Part shown: one piece after another, positions 23,860 to 33,777 of the stretch | Layout of the letters: each line of letters opens with the position of its first letter | How positions within the stretch are numbered: position 1 is the stretch's first letter | Source of the DNA: JBDRRP01 sp964446485 | GTDB taxonomy: Bacteria > Desulfobacterota > Desulfobacteria > Desulfobacterales > JBDRRP01 | NCBI GenBank assembly: GCA_964446485.1 | Contig: CAYUOU010000001.1 | Location: 62,001 to 126,000, forward strand | Length of the DNA: 64,000 nucleotides | Direction of reading: 5' to 3' | Notes under the pieces: generated by a model | What the model was told of the DNA's origin: nothing | Database searches by the model: none | Seen by the model: the letters and a program-made list of their open reading frames with translations, nothing else | Made by a program: the position numbers and the translations under genes

Positions 23860-25242
23860 TTAGAATTCGATGGCGCCGGGAGTTCTGGGAAATGCGATCA
23901 CGTCTCGGATGTTGGTGATACCGGTGAGGAGCATAAGCATTCTCTCAAATCCCAGACCGAAGCCGCTGTGGGGGACGCTGCCGTAGCGTCGGGAATCCAG
24001 GTACCACCAGTAGGGTGCGGTATCCAGTCCGGCCTCGACCATACGGGACTCCAGAACGGACAACCGCTCCTCGCGCTGGCTGCCCCCGACGATTTCACCG
24101 ATTCTCGGCACCAGAACATCCATGGCGGCCACGGTGTCGCCGTCGTCATTGAGCCGCATGTAAAACGGTTTGATGGTTTTGGGATAATCGTAAACGATGA
24201 CGGGCTTTTTGAAGTGAGTTTCGGTCAGAAACCGCTCGTGTTCGGATTGCAGATCGTCGCCATGGACGACCGGAAATTGGAAGGTCTTTTTCGACCTCAA
24301 CAGGGTTTCTACCGCTTCGCGGTAGGTGAGCCGCAGGAAAACGCCGGATACTATGGTTTGAAGAGTGGCCAAGAGCTGCTTGTCCACAAAGCGGGCAAAG
24401 AGGTTGATATCTTCGGCGCAGTGGCTCAGCACGTGCTGAGCGGTCTCTTTGATCAGGGCCTCGGCAAGATCCATATTGCCATGGATGTCGCAGAAGGCCA
24501 TCTCTGGTTCCACCATCCAGAACTCGGCGACGTGACGGCTGGTGTTTGAGTTTTCGGCACGAAACGTGGGGCCGAACGTGTACACATCCCCGAGAGACAG
24601 GGCGAGCATCTCTGCAGACAATTGTCCTGAAACGGTTAAATTGGCCTCCTGACCGAAGAAATCTTCACGGACGTCCGCCGGACCGGTGCCCCTTGAACCG
24701 ATCACCGTCGGCAGTGTGGTGACCCGAAACAGTTCGCCGGCCCCCTCACAGTCACTGCCGGTGATGATGGGGGTGTGAATGTAGTAGAATCCGCGCTCCT
24801 TGAAAAACCGGTGGATGGCCCAGGACAGTTCACTGCGGATGCGAAAGGCCGCCCCGTACTTGTTGGTGCGCGGTCTCAGGTGGGCGATGGTGCGAAGGTA
24901 CTCGTCTGTGTGGCGTTTTTTTTGGAGCGGATAGGTTTCCGGCGCCACATGGATGATGTCGACGGTCTGGGCCCTGATTTCCCATTTCTGGCCTTTGCCC
25001 TGGGAGGCGGACAAGTCGCCGGTGACGGCCACCGCCGATCCGGTGGTGAGCTTGCGGATGTCTTCGTAGTTGGCCACAGCGCTGTCGGCGATGACTTGGA
25101 GGTTGGCTAGTGAAGACCCATCATTGACCTCGATAAATGAAAACCCCTTGGCATCGCGCTTGGTTCTCACCCAGCCCTTGATGGTGACGGCATCGATGGG
25201 CCCTTTGGCTGTGAGCAGTTTTCGTATTTTATAGCGATTCAT
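23860..25242 (-). CDS. asnS: Asparagine--tRNA ligase
   Basis: A 460-residue class IIb aminoacyl-tRNA synthetase that charges tRNA(Asn). It has an N-terminal OB-fold anticodon-binding domain (residues 1-105: VTIKGWVRTKRDAKGFSFIEVNDGSS), the linker with HLRPRTNKYGAAFRIRSELS (motif 1 region) and TPIITGSDCEGAGELFRV. The Asn-specific catalytic core is MVEPEMAF, and motif 3 is GFGLGFERMLMLLTG followed by NIRDVIAFPRTPG. The length and the SDCEGAGELF stretch separate it from AspRS. AAGGAG lies 11 bases before the ATG. Confidence 0.95.
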   Translation of the reverse strand: MNRYKIRKLLTAKGPIDAVTIKGWVRTKRDAKGFSFIEVNDGSSLANLQVIADSAVANYEDIRKLTTGSAVAVTGDLSASQGKGQKWEIRAQTVDIIHVAPETYPLQKKRHTDEYLRTIAHLRPRTNKYGAAFRIRSELSWAIHRFFKERGFYYIHTPIITGSDCEGAGELFRVTTLPTVIGSRGTGPADVREDFFGQEANLTVSGQLSAEMLALSLGDVYTFGPTFRAENSNTSRHVAEFWMVEPEMAFCDIHGNMDLAEALIKETAQHVLSHCAEDINLFARFVDKQLLATLQTIVSGVFLRLTYREAVETLLRSKKTFQFPVVHGDDLQSEHERFLTETHFKKPVIVYDYPKTIKPFYMRLNDDGDTVAAMDVLVPRIGEIVGGSQREERLSVLESRMVEAGLDTAPYWWYLDSRRYGSVPHSGFGLGFERMLMLLTGITNIRDVIAFPRTPGAIEF

Positions 25243-25380
25243 TGCCTTGTAGCTCCTTGATCAACGGCGTATTGCAAAGGCCCTTCCTCGAGTGGCATCA
25301 TTTAACACCCGCCCTAATCAATGGCAAGTGGACCCAAATCGCCATCGGTGGCAGCGACCGCCGACCCAGCCAATGATCTT

Positions 25381-26790
25381 TTACTGCAATTTAATGGTGA
25401 CGGCGTATCCACGACGACCCCGTTGAACCAACATCTCTATGGATTTTTTCCGCCGAAGCTTGACGATGGCTTTCTTGTAGTCAACGATGGCAGCAATATC
25501 CAACTCTTCGATCCGCCGGATGACATCACCCGGCAAAATGCCGATGCGGTCCATCTCCGTGTGGGGACGGATGTCGGTGATGACAACGCCATCATCAGCA
25601 ACGATGCGATACCGGCTCCGCAGGTCCTTGTCGATGTCGGCCACCACAATGCCCAGTAATTCTTCGGCCAGCGACCCTGCCAGCGCTTCCGGAAAAACGG
25701 TTGTTTTGATGGATAGCGTCAACGCTTTTCCATCGCGCCAGACCGAAACTGTCAACAATTCACCGACACCGATATTGGCTAACACCCCGAGATAGTTTTC
25801 CACGCCACCGACAGGTATTCGGTTCAGTGAAAGGAGGATGTCCCCGTCTCTGATCCCTGCGATTTCGGCCGGGCTGTCGACCATGACTTTTCTCACCACC
25901 ACTCCATTTGCGCGGGGAACTTTCAAATAGGCGGCTAGGTTTGGGTCCAGTTCCTGGACGAGGACGCCTGTCCACGCCTGCACCACTTCACCGAACGTGA
26001 TCAAATCACTGACGATACGTTTGGCGGTGTCGATGGGGATGGCGAATCCGATGCCCTGTGCCTTGGCGTAAATGGCGGTGTTGATGCCGATGAGTTCACC
26101 ATTGATATTGAGCAGTGGCCCGCCGCTGTTTCCTGGATTGATGGATGCATCGATTTGGATAAAATTTCGGAATACCTGCTCTTCAGCGCGGATGCTGCGA
26201 TTGACGGCACTGATGACGCCGGTGGTGACCGTGTGGGAAAACCCGAAGGGATTGCCGATGGCGATGACCGTTTCACCGATCATGAGATCGTCGCTGGCAC
26301 CCATTGAAACCGAAGGCAAGGGGGCGTCGGCGGAGATGCGCAAGACCGCCAGATCGGCGTCGGGATCCATGCCGACAACCGTCGCCGCGAACTCTCTTTC
26401 GTCCTGAAGGGTAACGGTGATGGTGGTGGCCCGGCTGATGACGTGGGCGTTGGTGAGCACATGACCCTTGCCGCCGTCGATGATGACGCCCGAACCCAGG
26501 CTCGTTCGGCGGTATTCCCGCTGAGGCCATGATTCGAAGAAGTCTTTGAAAAAATGATCAAAAAAAGGATCGTTGCCAAAACCTGAGAATGGATGGCCGC
26601 CCTGATGGTCAACGGTTTCCGTGCTCACATTGACCACCGCAGGCCCCACTTGCTGCACTGCTTTGACAACCGGGGTTTCCCGGTTATGTTTCCCGGCAAG
26701 CGTTGGTGAGGTGACCCACCAGCTGGCCATGAAGCATCCCAATACCAGTAATCCTTTGAGGACCATGTTCATTTTTGGCATTTGACTCAT
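25381..26790 (-). CDS. DegP/HtrA-type periplasmic serine protease
   Basis: A 469-residue trypsin-like protease with an N-terminal signal sequence (hydrophobic stretch 9-32). The catalytic triad is His116 (LTNAHVI), Asp146 (DADLAVL) and Ser222 (NPGNSGGP). Two PDZ domains follow (about 270-365 and 380-465). It should degrade or refold misfolded envelope proteins; DegQ/DegS-like roles are also possible. The second PDZ is less canonical. Two further ATGs lie within the first seven codons, so the exact start is uncertain. It is divergent from the radical SAM gene and follows asnS only after 138 bases. Confidence 0.92.
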   Translation of the reverse strand: MSQMPKMNMVLKGLLVLGCFMASWWVTSPTLAGKHNRETPVVKAVQQVGPAVVNVSTETVDHQGGHPFSGFGNDPFFDHFFKDFFESWPQREYRRTSLGSGVIIDGGKGHVLTNAHVISRATTITVTLQDEREFAATVVGMDPDADLAVLRISADAPLPSVSMGASDDLMIGETVIAIGNPFGFSHTVTTGVISAVNRSIRAEEQVFRNFIQIDASINPGNSGGPLLNINGELIGINTAIYAKAQGIGFAIPIDTAKRIVSDLITFGEVVQAWTGVLVQELDPNLAAYLKVPRANGVVVRKVMVDSPAEIAGIRDGDILLSLNRIPVGGVENYLGVLANIGVGELLTVSVWRDGKALTLSIKTTVFPEALAGSLAEELLGIVVADIDKDLRSRYRIVADDGVVITDIRPHTEMDRIGILPGDVIRRIEELDIAAIVDYKKAIVKLRRKKSIEMLVQRGRRGYAVTIKLQ

Positions 26791-26926
26791 TTTCCGTTTG
26801 GTTGGTTGAGCAGCGGTTCACCATGACGCCTGACGCGTTTGCCATCATGGCGCCAGCAACGACGGTTTATGGTCGGGACCCTACGCCTAACGCCATGTTT
26901 CCACCACAATCAAGGATTTTCTTTCT

Positions 26927-29428
26927 ATGAAACGCGAATCGTCAACCGATCGTCTATGGGGTATTCAGCAGCCGAGCCAATACCTGGGCACCGAAATCAA
27001 TGTCGTTGTCAAGGACCACCGCTCGGTTAAACTAACGATCGCTTTGGTGTTCCCGGATTTGTACGAAATCGGCACCAGCCATTTCGGCCTACAGATCCTC
27101 TACCACCAACTCAATCGCCACCCCGACATTGTCGCAGAACGGGTTTTTGCACCGGGGCTGGACATGGAACACCGTCTCAGAGATCAAAAAGCCCCATTGG
27201 TTTCCCTTGAAACACAAACCCCCTTGCATCGGTTCGATATCATCGGGGTCAGTCTACTGTATGAACTCAACTATACAAATATGCTGAACATCCTCGATCT
27301 CGGGGGGGTTCCGCTGTTTGCAGCATCGCGTGAACAGAAGGATCCTTTGGTCATCGCCGGCGGCCCGTGCACCTGCAACCCTGAACCGGTTGCAGACTTT
27401 TTCGATGCCATGGTAATCGGAGACGGTGAGGCCGTCATCGATGATATGATGGCCGTGGCGCTGGCCGCCGGCAATGTGCGCAAAGAGAGAAAAGCGCTGC
27501 TCGACGCCTGGCTTCAATTGAGGGGTGTCTATATACCCAGCCGTTATGCCGTCAATTACGACGCAGCGGGTCATCAACGCCTGACCCCTCTCGGCAACGC
27601 CCCCGAGCGGGTGCGGCGGGCCACGGTTCCGGATCTCGATGGTGCGCCCTTCCCTGAAAGACCGGTGCTGCCATACGGCCGACCGGTACATGATCGTTTG
27701 AGACTGGAACTGGCCCGTGGTTGCACCCGCGGTTGCCGTTTCTGCCAAGCCGGAATGATCTATCGGCCGGTTCGAGAGCGTTCCGTCGCAAGACTTCTGA
27801 ATTTATCCGAGAGCAGTCTGGCGGCTACCGGGTACGAAGATATTTCTTTACTGTCTCTCAGCACGGGGGATTATTCCGGCATTACTCCGTTGATGGAACG
27901 GTTGATGTCCCGGTGCGAAGCCGGACGCATCTCGGTGAGTCTGCCCTCACTCAGGGTCGGCACCCTCACGCCGGCCCTGATGAAACTCATCAAAAAGGTT
28001 CGAAAGACCGGGTTCACCCTCGCACCTGAGGCCGGCAGCCAGAGACTTCGGAATGTGATCAACAAAAACATCACCGAGGATGATCTGCGTTGTACGGTCT
28101 CTGATGCCTTCGGTCTCGGCTGGCAGCTCATTAAATTGTATTTCATGATTGGCCTGCCAACGGAGACGTCCCTGGATCATGAGGCCATGGTGGACATGGT
28201 GCGGTCGCTGCAGGCCATTCGTACCGACTCCGGCAAGCAGGGAAAGTTTAATGTCAGCGTGGGGATTTTCGTTCCCAAACCCCACACCCCGTTCCAGTGG
28301 TGCGAACCGATGACGCCCGACGCCGCTCGAGAAGTATTGCGCCGACTGCATCATCAATTCAAAATGCCCGGGGTTCAAATGAAGTGGCAGAATCCGGATG
28401 TCAGTTTGGTGGAGGGGATTTTCAGTCGGGGCGACCGGCGGCTGAGCCGCTTGTTGGTGACAGCCTTCGAAAAAGGCTGCCGGTTTGACGGGTGGACCGA
28501 CCACTTCGACATCCATCGGTGGCGGGAATCGATTTCAGATGCTGGTATTGATCCCGGCGCCATCGCCCATCGTATCCGTGACGTGAATGCCCCGCTTCCA
28601 TGGGATGTGGCGGACATGGGGGTAACCCGCGGCTATCTCGCGTCCGAATGGGAGAACGCCCGTCAGGCCATTCTCACCGAAGATTGTCGCGCCGGTGCCT
28701 GCCAACAATGCGGTGTTTGCGATTTCACCACCATTGCCCCCCGGCTTGCCGTGGATACCGATACTTCGCCGACTGCAGTTGCCAACAACTCGCTCGAGCA
28801 GGTTGCCGGCGATTTTCAGCCCATGCGACTTATCTTCGAGAAGGTGGAACAGGCTCGATATTTCGGCCATTTAGAGTTGATCAGCATCATGACACGCGCC
28901 CTTCGCCGCACCGGGATTCCCATTCGATATACAGAAGGGTTTCATCCCAAACCTAAAATGTCCTTTGGGGATCCGTTGCCCGTTGGCATCGAAAGCAGAG
29001 AGGAACAGATGCTGATTTGGGTGGGGTCCGCCCGACACCGTGAGGGTATCGTCGACGCCATGAATCAACAATTGCCCTTGGGGCTTCGCGTCGTGGCAGC
29101 CGATTCGGCCCGAAGGCTGCCAATTTCCACGGCCATCACTTACCGGATACGAACATCGACGGGCTTTGAAGCGTCGGCAATTTCACGTTTCACCGCCGCC
29201 GCCAATTGGGAATTCACCAAAACCGCGCGCTCAGGAAAAGAAAAAACCCTGGATTTAAAGTCCCGGGTTGATACAATGCACCGGGTCGGCAATCAAGAAC
29301 TTGAGCTCACACTGCACACCCCGCCTGGGCCGGCCATTAGACCCGGCGACATTCTCCGATCAGTTTTCAATATGAACGACGACGATGTTCAATCGGCCCG
29401 TATCATGAAGGAAAAGACCATTGTATAA
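26927..29428 (+). CDS. Radical SAM protein fused to DUF2344 (TIGR03960/TIGR03936 type)
   Basis: An 833-residue fusion. The first about 600 residues are the TIGR03960 family: a B12-binding-like N-terminal domain (about 35-180) and a radical SAM core with Cys266-x3-Cys270-x2-Cys273 (ARGCTRGCRFC) binding a [4Fe-4S] cluster and SAM. The last about 220 residues (from MRLIFEKVEQARYFGHLEL) are the DUF2344/TIGR03936 domain. A cysteine patch CQQCGVC lies between the two. The family is almost always next to rng, as here, and its substrate is unknown; tRNA or rRNA modification has been guessed from context. The stop overlaps the rng start by 8 bases. No clear SD precedes the ATG. Confidence 0.9.
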   Translation: MKRESSTDRLWGIQQPSQYLGTEINVVVKDHRSVKLTIALVFPDLYEIGTSHFGLQILYHQLNRHPDIVAERVFAPGLDMEHRLRDQKAPLVSLETQTPLHRFDIIGVSLLYELNYTNMLNILDLGGVPLFAASREQKDPLVIAGGPCTCNPEPVADFFDAMVIGDGEAVIDDMMAVALAAGNVRKERKALLDAWLQLRGVYIPSRYAVNYDAAGHQRLTPLGNAPERVRRATVPDLDGAPFPERPVLPYGRPVHDRLRLELARGCTRGCRFCQAGMIYRPVRERSVARLLNLSESSLAATGYEDISLLSLSTGDYSGITPLMERLMSRCEAGRISVSLPSLRVGTLTPALMKLIKKVRKTGFTLAPEAGSQRLRNVINKNITEDDLRCTVSDAFGLGWQLIKLYFMIGLPTETSLDHEAMVDMVRSLQAIRTDSGKQGKFNVSVGIFVPKPHTPFQWCEPMTPDAAREVLRRLHHQFKMPGVQMKWQNPDVSLVEGIFSRGDRRLSRLLVTAFEKGCRFDGWTDHFDIHRWRESISDAGIDPGAIAHRIRDVNAPLPWDVADMGVTRGYLASEWENARQAILTEDCRAGACQQCGVCDFTTIAPRLAVDTDTSPTAVANNSLEQVAGDFQPMRLIFEKVEQARYFGHLELISIMTRALRRTGIPIRYTEGFHPKPKMSFGDPLPVGIESREEQMLIWVGSARHREGIVDAMNQQLPLGLRVVAADSARRLPISTAITYRIRTSTGFEASAISRFTAAANWEFTKTARSGKEKTLDLKSRVDTMHRVGNQELELTLHTPPGPAIRPGDILRSVFNMNDDDVQSARIMKEKTIV

Positions 29429-30968
29429 GAAACTTGTCATCAACGTGGCTGACCATGAAACGCGAGTGGCCCTGGTCGAAGACGGCACCATTGCTGAATT
29501 GTTCATCAACCGGAAAGACGATGCGGTCATCGCCGGGAACATATACAAGGGCCGTGTTCAGCGGGTGCTTCCAGGTATGCAGGCGGCTTTTGTTGACGTC
29601 GGGCTCGACCAGGCGGCCTTCATTTATGTCAGCGACGTGGTGGACAACCAGTACCAGGACATTGAGGCGAAGTTTTTGGAAAGCGAATCGGACTACGGCG
29701 ATGAAGCGCCGGAACCGATTATCGAAAATATTTCAAGATCTTTTGGTGGACACGTCCACCGCCCGATCGAGGAACTGCTCGTGGAGGGCCAGGACCTTCT
29801 GGTTCACGTATCCAAATCCCCCATTGGCACCAAAGGTGCCCGGGTCACCACCCATGTATCGTTGCCCGGGCGGTTTCTCGTCCTGATGCCCACCTCGGAT
29901 CACGTGGGGGTGTCGCGCCGCATTGACTCTGAAGAAGAGCGGCATCGGCTCAAATCCATTGTGCAGACATTCAAGAACGATGACTATGGGTACATCGTTC
30001 GAACCGCCAGCGAGGGTATCTCCCACGACAAACTGATTAAGGAAATGGAGTTTTTAAAGAGCCTGTGGGACGCCATTCAGAAGCGATACGCCACCACGCC
30101 CGCGCCTGCCCTACTTCACCAAGAACTGGATGTAAGCCTCAGAGCGGTGAGAGATTTATTGACCCACGAGGTGGAGACCCTCGTCATTGATTCAAAGGAT
30201 GGCTATCAACGGGTGCTGAGCTTCCTGAACACCTTCATGCCCAGTTTAAAACAGTGTGTCGAGCTGTACACCGGCAGCGAGCCGATATTCGACGCGTGCA
30301 ATCTTGAGGGGGACATCAGCCGGGCGCTCAAACGGAAAGTCTGGCTCAAGTCTGGAGGATACATCGTCATTGAAGAGACGGAAGCACTGGTCGCCATCGA
30401 CGTGAATACCGGGCGCTATGTGGGCAAGCACAACTTGGAGGAGACCATACTCAAGACAAACCTGGAGGCGGTCAAAGAGATCGCCTACCAGATTCGCCTG
30501 AGGGATATCGGCGGTCTCATCATTGTCGATTTCATTGATATGGAAAAGAGCACCAATCAGGAAAAAACCTACAATGCCTTCAAAGAGGCCCTTGAGCGCG
30601 ATCGGAGCAAAACCCATGTGGTGCCCATTTCGGAACTCGGTTTGGTTCAAATGACCCGAAAACGGGTCAAGCAATCCATGGCAAGCATCCTGCGAGAACC
30701 CTGTTTCTATTGTGAAGGAGAAGGGTATCTTATTTCACGCCGCACCGTATGCCATGCTATTTATAGGGCTATCATGCGTGAAACCTACGATATGACGGGG
30801 GATTATCTCACTTTGCGTGCCAATCCGGTGATTGCTGAACTGCTTCATGGGGAAGAAAATAGATTGATTCGAAACATTGAAAACCGCACGAGCAAAAAGG
30901 TTGAGATCTATCCCGATGAGCAATATCACCTCGAAGAATTCGATATCTTCGAGCGACTGAAAACCTGA
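29421..30968 (+). CDS. rng: Ribonuclease G (RNase E/G family)
   Basis: A 515-residue endoribonuclease. An S1 RNA-binding domain occupies about residues 37-125 (IYKGRVQRVLPGMQAAFVDVGLDQAAFI) and carries an acidic insertion, ESESDYGDEAPEP. The RNase H-like core has the catalytic aspartates in VAIDVNTGRYVG and LIIVDFIDM, and the Zn-link is CFYCEGEGYL. There is no long C-terminal degradosome scaffold, which marks it as RNase G-like rather than RNase E. The start is a TTG overlapping the previous stop, with AAGGAAAAG upstream, implying translational coupling. It processes rRNA and mRNA 5' ends. Confidence 0.93.
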   Translation: MYKKLVINVADHETRVALVEDGTIAELFINRKDDAVIAGNIYKGRVQRVLPGMQAAFVDVGLDQAAFIYVSDVVDNQYQDIEAKFLESESDYGDEAPEPIIENISRSFGGHVHRPIEELLVEGQDLLVHVSKSPIGTKGARVTTHVSLPGRFLVLMPTSDHVGVSRRIDSEEERHRLKSIVQTFKNDDYGYIVRTASEGISHDKLIKEMEFLKSLWDAIQKRYATTPAPALLHQELDVSLRAVRDLLTHEVETLVIDSKDGYQRVLSFLNTFMPSLKQCVELYTGSEPIFDACNLEGDISRALKRKVWLKSGGYIVIEETEALVAIDVNTGRYVGKHNLEETILKTNLEAVKEIAYQIRLRDIGGLIIVDFIDMEKSTNQEKTYNAFKEALERDRSKTHVVPISELGLVQMTRKRVKQSMASILREPCFYCEGEGYLISRRTVCHAIYRAIMRETYDMTGDYLTLRANPVIAELLHGEENRLIRNIENRTSKKVEIYPDEQYHLEEFDIFERLKT

Positions 30969-30975
30969 TAACTAG

Positions 30976-31004
30976 TTGACATCATTGACGGCATGTGGTT
31001 AGTG
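30976..31004 (+). promoter_or_regulatory. Candidate promoter of the rpmH operon
   Basis: TTGACA (30976-30981), a 17-base spacer and a weak TTAGTG (30999-31004) lie 105 bases upstream of rpmH. The leader contains two small hairpins. The -35 is perfect; the -10 matches poorly. Confidence 0.4.
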
Positions 31005-31109
31005 TGCCCGACTGTAAAAAAGCCGTAAGAATCGGCCGCTACTTTCGCCAGTACGTTCTGGTCAGGCCGGGGTAATCATCAAAAGCTCGAAAGAAAAGAG
31101 GGGTAAATT

Positions 31110-31244
31110 ATGAAACGGACCTACCAGCCCAGCAAAATCAAGCGGGCTAGAACTCATGGATTCCTCAAACGCATGTCTACTAAAGGCGGTCGCCGGGTGA
31201 TTTCTCGTCGGCGAGCAAGAGGGCGCGTGCGGCTGTCAGCTTGA
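31110..31244 (+). CDS. rpmH: 50S ribosomal protein bL34
   Basis: A 44-residue basic protein beginning MKRTYQPSKIKRARTHGFL and ending GRVRLSA. The bL34 signature and length are unmistakable. GAGGGG lies 6 bases before the ATG. It heads the rpmH-rnpA-yidD-yidC-khpB-mnmE cluster, the order found near many bacterial origins. Confidence 0.97.
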   Translation: MKRTYQPSKIKRARTHGFLKRMSTKGGRRVISRRRARGRVRLSA

Positions 31245-31338
31245 CCACGCCTTACCTGGGGTGCCGTCACCGCGTACCGGGGTGATTGCTGTCTTTGCCC
31301 GGCGGGCCTGCGACGGTCTGCTACCCACCGATCGCCGG

Positions 31339-31710
31339 ATGCGGGGTGCCGTGGTGAGCGCAGGATCTCGACTGACCAAACGCCAACGATTGCTCAAACG
31401 ATCCGCCTTCCTCGAGCTGTCCAGGCAGGGAAAGAAAATCCAGAATCGTCATTTCATCGCACTATATGCACTTCGCGATGAAAACGGCAGCCGTATCGGC
31501 ATTACCGCGAGCAAGCGTGTCGGCAATGCGGTGATCCGAAACCGAATCAAACGGCATTGCCGTGAGGCGTTTCGACATCATGCCATCCGTTTTGAACTTT
31601 CGGTGGACATCAGCATCATCGCGAAACGGGAAGCGGCGACCCTCACTGGGTCCAGCGTGGCGGCTTCTTTGGATCAGCTCTTTAGCAAGATACGAGGTGA
31701 GGTATCTTAA
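31339..31710 (+). CDS. rnpA: Ribonuclease P protein component
   Basis: The small basic protein subunit of RNase P, which matures tRNA 5' ends. The family motif SKRVGNAVIRNRIKRHCREAFR is present, preceded by LTKRQRLLKRSAFLELSRQGK. The start is uncertain. The ATG at 31339 gives 123 residues; GTG codons at 31351 and 31354 follow a GGGGTG and may be used. The frame is open back to 31261, but the extra residues are not family-like. Its last codons overlap the possible beginning of yidD. Confidence 0.9.
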   Translation: MRGAVVSAGSRLTKRQRLLKRSAFLELSRQGKKIQNRHFIALYALRDENGSRIGITASKRVGNAVIRNRIKRHCREAFRHHAIRFELSVDISIIAKREAATLTGSSVAASLDQLFSKIRGEVS

Positions 31711-31916
31711 AGCGAGCGACACTATTCTTAATTAGCGTTTACCAAGTGACCCTGTCGCCTGTGTTAGGGCCGTCATGCCGGTTTTATCCCAGCTGTTCAG
31801 AATACGGGTATTTGGCCATCGCGCAATATGGCGTGCTCAAAGGGGGGGCGCTGGCCCTGAAACGCATCTGCCGGTGTCACCCTTTTCATCCGGGTGGCGT
31901 TGACCCCGTCCCCTGA
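31704..31916 (+). CDS. yidD: YidD family membrane protein insertion factor, non-canonical start
   Basis: This frame encodes SVYQVTLSPVLGPSCRFYPS, then CSEYGYLAIAQYGVLKGG and CRCHPFHPGGVDPVP, a clear YidD (UPF0161) protein that assists YidC-dependent insertion. YidD usually starts about 14 residues before the SP motif. At that place the frame offers only ATC (31704), TTA and ATT, immediately after an in-frame TGA. The first conventional start is a GTG at codon 14, which would remove the N-terminal amphipathic helix. GAGGTGAGG lies just upstream, inside rnpA, and could be an SD for a rare ATC start. Sequence identity is certain; the start is not. The 200 bases after its stop, before yidC, hold nothing I recognise. 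Confidence 0.85.
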   Translation: MLKRATLFLISVYQVTLSPVLGPSCRFYPSCSEYGYLAIAQYGVLKGGALALKRICRCHPFHPGGVDPVP

Positions 31917-32116
31917 AGCAAGCGATTAGCGTTAACCCCACAGCTTGTTGGTGCGAAGCGCAAATTCCACAAACGGGGCTGAAGGGAATCTTCAATTAAA
32001 TGGTCGCGGTCCGGTCCCCTCCGCGGTGTACCACACCCGGCGCCCCTGACCCGCGACATCGGTTCCAGCGACCGTGTCACGCAACGACCTGTGTAGACTG
32101 ATTGTAGGAGATGAAA

Positions 32117-33763
32117 ATGGAACAAGCCCGCGTGTTCATCGCCATCGCGCTCTCATTTTTGGTCTTTTTTCTTTGGGAGATGTTTTTTGTTGACAAAGCG
32201 GTCATGAAGCCGGCGCCCCAGACGGCCCCTGTCGTTGAGGAATCAGAGAAGGCCCCGCCGGCTACGGTGGCCGAAAAAACATCGGCGCCGGCAGCCGTCC
32301 CCTTGCCGGTATCGCCATCGTTGAAAAGCAGAAAAATCGTTGTAAAAACAAATAAATACACCGTCACGCTCGATGAACGGGGCGCCAGGATTCGGCAGTT
32401 CCGTCTGTCACAATACCGGGAAAGTACCGATGATCACGCGCCGCTTCTGGACGTGGTCAAATCGGTGGCGGAGGAGGGGACCCTGGTTCTGGTTTACGAC
32501 GGCAGCGGCATCGACGCTTCGGCACTGTCTGGTGCGGAGTTTAAGGCGCAGACTGCAAGAGACACGGTGACGGTCACGGCTCCCACGACCCTCCCCTTTG
32601 TCTGGGTCAGTCCTTCCGGCGTCGTTGTCGAAAAGCGGTACCAATTTGATCCCGATCAGTATTTTTTCGGCTTGGAAGTGGCGGTGACCAATCAGTCTGA
32701 TGAAACGGTGGACGGGCGCATGGGTCTGGCCATTAATACCCGGAAACCCGAAAAGACCACCTATGGGTTTCAAGGGCCGTGTCTTCTCATCGGCGGTAAT
32801 TTCGAGACCATTGAATTCAAAGAAATTGCCGACAATGCGGTTCGAGACGGCGATATCGGTTGGGTTGCCTTGCAAGGCCAGTACTTCATGTCCGCCGTTA
32901 TTCCAGAAAGCGGCCAAAACGGCCAAATGCGCCTCAGCATGACCGAGGACGGGGTTGCCACCACCCAGTTTTTTCACCCCCGAAAGGCCATTTCCAGTGG
33001 GCAAAAGGCCACCTTCAACCACCACATCTTTTTCGGTCCTAAGAGCACCGAGGTGCTCGGCGGCGTCGGTGACAGCCTCGAGCTTGCCGTCAATTTCGGT
33101 ATGTTCGATTTCATCGCCAAACCCTGTCTCTCTTTGATGAGGTATTTTTACGGTCTTGTTCCCAACTACGGCCTGGCTATTATTGTGCTGACCATTCTCA
33201 TCAAAATCGTTTTGTGGCCTTTGGGAAACAAAAGCTACAAGTCCATGAGCCAGATGAAGCGCATGCAGCCGCTCATGGCCGAAATTCGCGAAAAGCACAA
33301 GGGCGACAAGAAGAAGATGAACGAAGAACTCATGAATCTGTACCGGGTATACAAGATCAATCCCATGGGCGGGTGCCTGCCAATGATTCTTCAGATTCCC
33401 GTTTTTTTCGCCCTCTATCGGATGCTTTACGAAGCCATCGAGTTGCGGCATGCGCCGTTCTTCGGTTGGATTACCGACCTGTCTGCGCCTGACCGGCTGT
33501 TCAATTTCGGGTTCAGCATCCCCTTTATGGAACCTCCCTACGGCATCCCCGTTTTGACTCTCGTCATGGGGGGCACCATGTTTCTCCAGCAAAAAATGTC
33601 ACCACCGCCCGGGGATCCCACCCAGGCAAAAATGATGATGTTCATGCCGATCGTTTTCACTTTCATTTTCATCAACTTTTCGTCCGGACTGGTTCTTTAC
33701 TGGCTTGTGAACAACGTGCTGTCCATCGCCCAGCAGTACCATGTTCAGAAGAAATACGCCTAG
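32117..33763 (+). CDS. yidC: Membrane protein insertase YidC
   Basis: A 548-residue Gram-negative-type YidC. One N-terminal membrane helix (FIAIALSFLVFFLWEMFF) is followed by a large periplasmic P1 domain (about 75-340). The C-terminal insertase core has five helices and includes SYKSMSQMKRMQPLMAEI and NPMGGCLPMILQIPVFFALY. It inserts membrane proteins alone or with SecYEG. The ATG at 32117 has AGGAG at ideal spacing; an ATG two codons upstream is too close to that SD. Confidence 0.95.
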   Translation: MEQARVFIAIALSFLVFFLWEMFFVDKAVMKPAPQTAPVVEESEKAPPATVAEKTSAPAAVPLPVSPSLKSRKIVVKTNKYTVTLDERGARIRQFRLSQYRESTDDHAPLLDVVKSVAEEGTLVLVYDGSGIDASALSGAEFKAQTARDTVTVTAPTTLPFVWVSPSGVVVEKRYQFDPDQYFFGLEVAVTNQSDETVDGRMGLAINTRKPEKTTYGFQGPCLLIGGNFETIEFKEIADNAVRDGDIGWVALQGQYFMSAVIPESGQNGQMRLSMTEDGVATTQFFHPRKAISSGQKATFNHHIFFGPKSTEVLGGVGDSLELAVNFGMFDFIAKPCLSLMRYFYGLVPNYGLAIIVLTILIKIVLWPLGNKSYKSMSQMKRMQPLMAEIREKHKGDKKKMNEELMNLYRVYKINPMGGCLPMILQIPVFFALYRMLYEAIELRHAPFFGWITDLSAPDRLFNFGFSIPFMEPPYGIPVLTLVMGGTMFLQQKMSPPPGDPTQAKMMMFMPIVFTFIFINFSSGLVLYWLVNNVLSIAQQYHVQKKYA

Positions 33764-33777
33764 CGATGGAGGTCACC

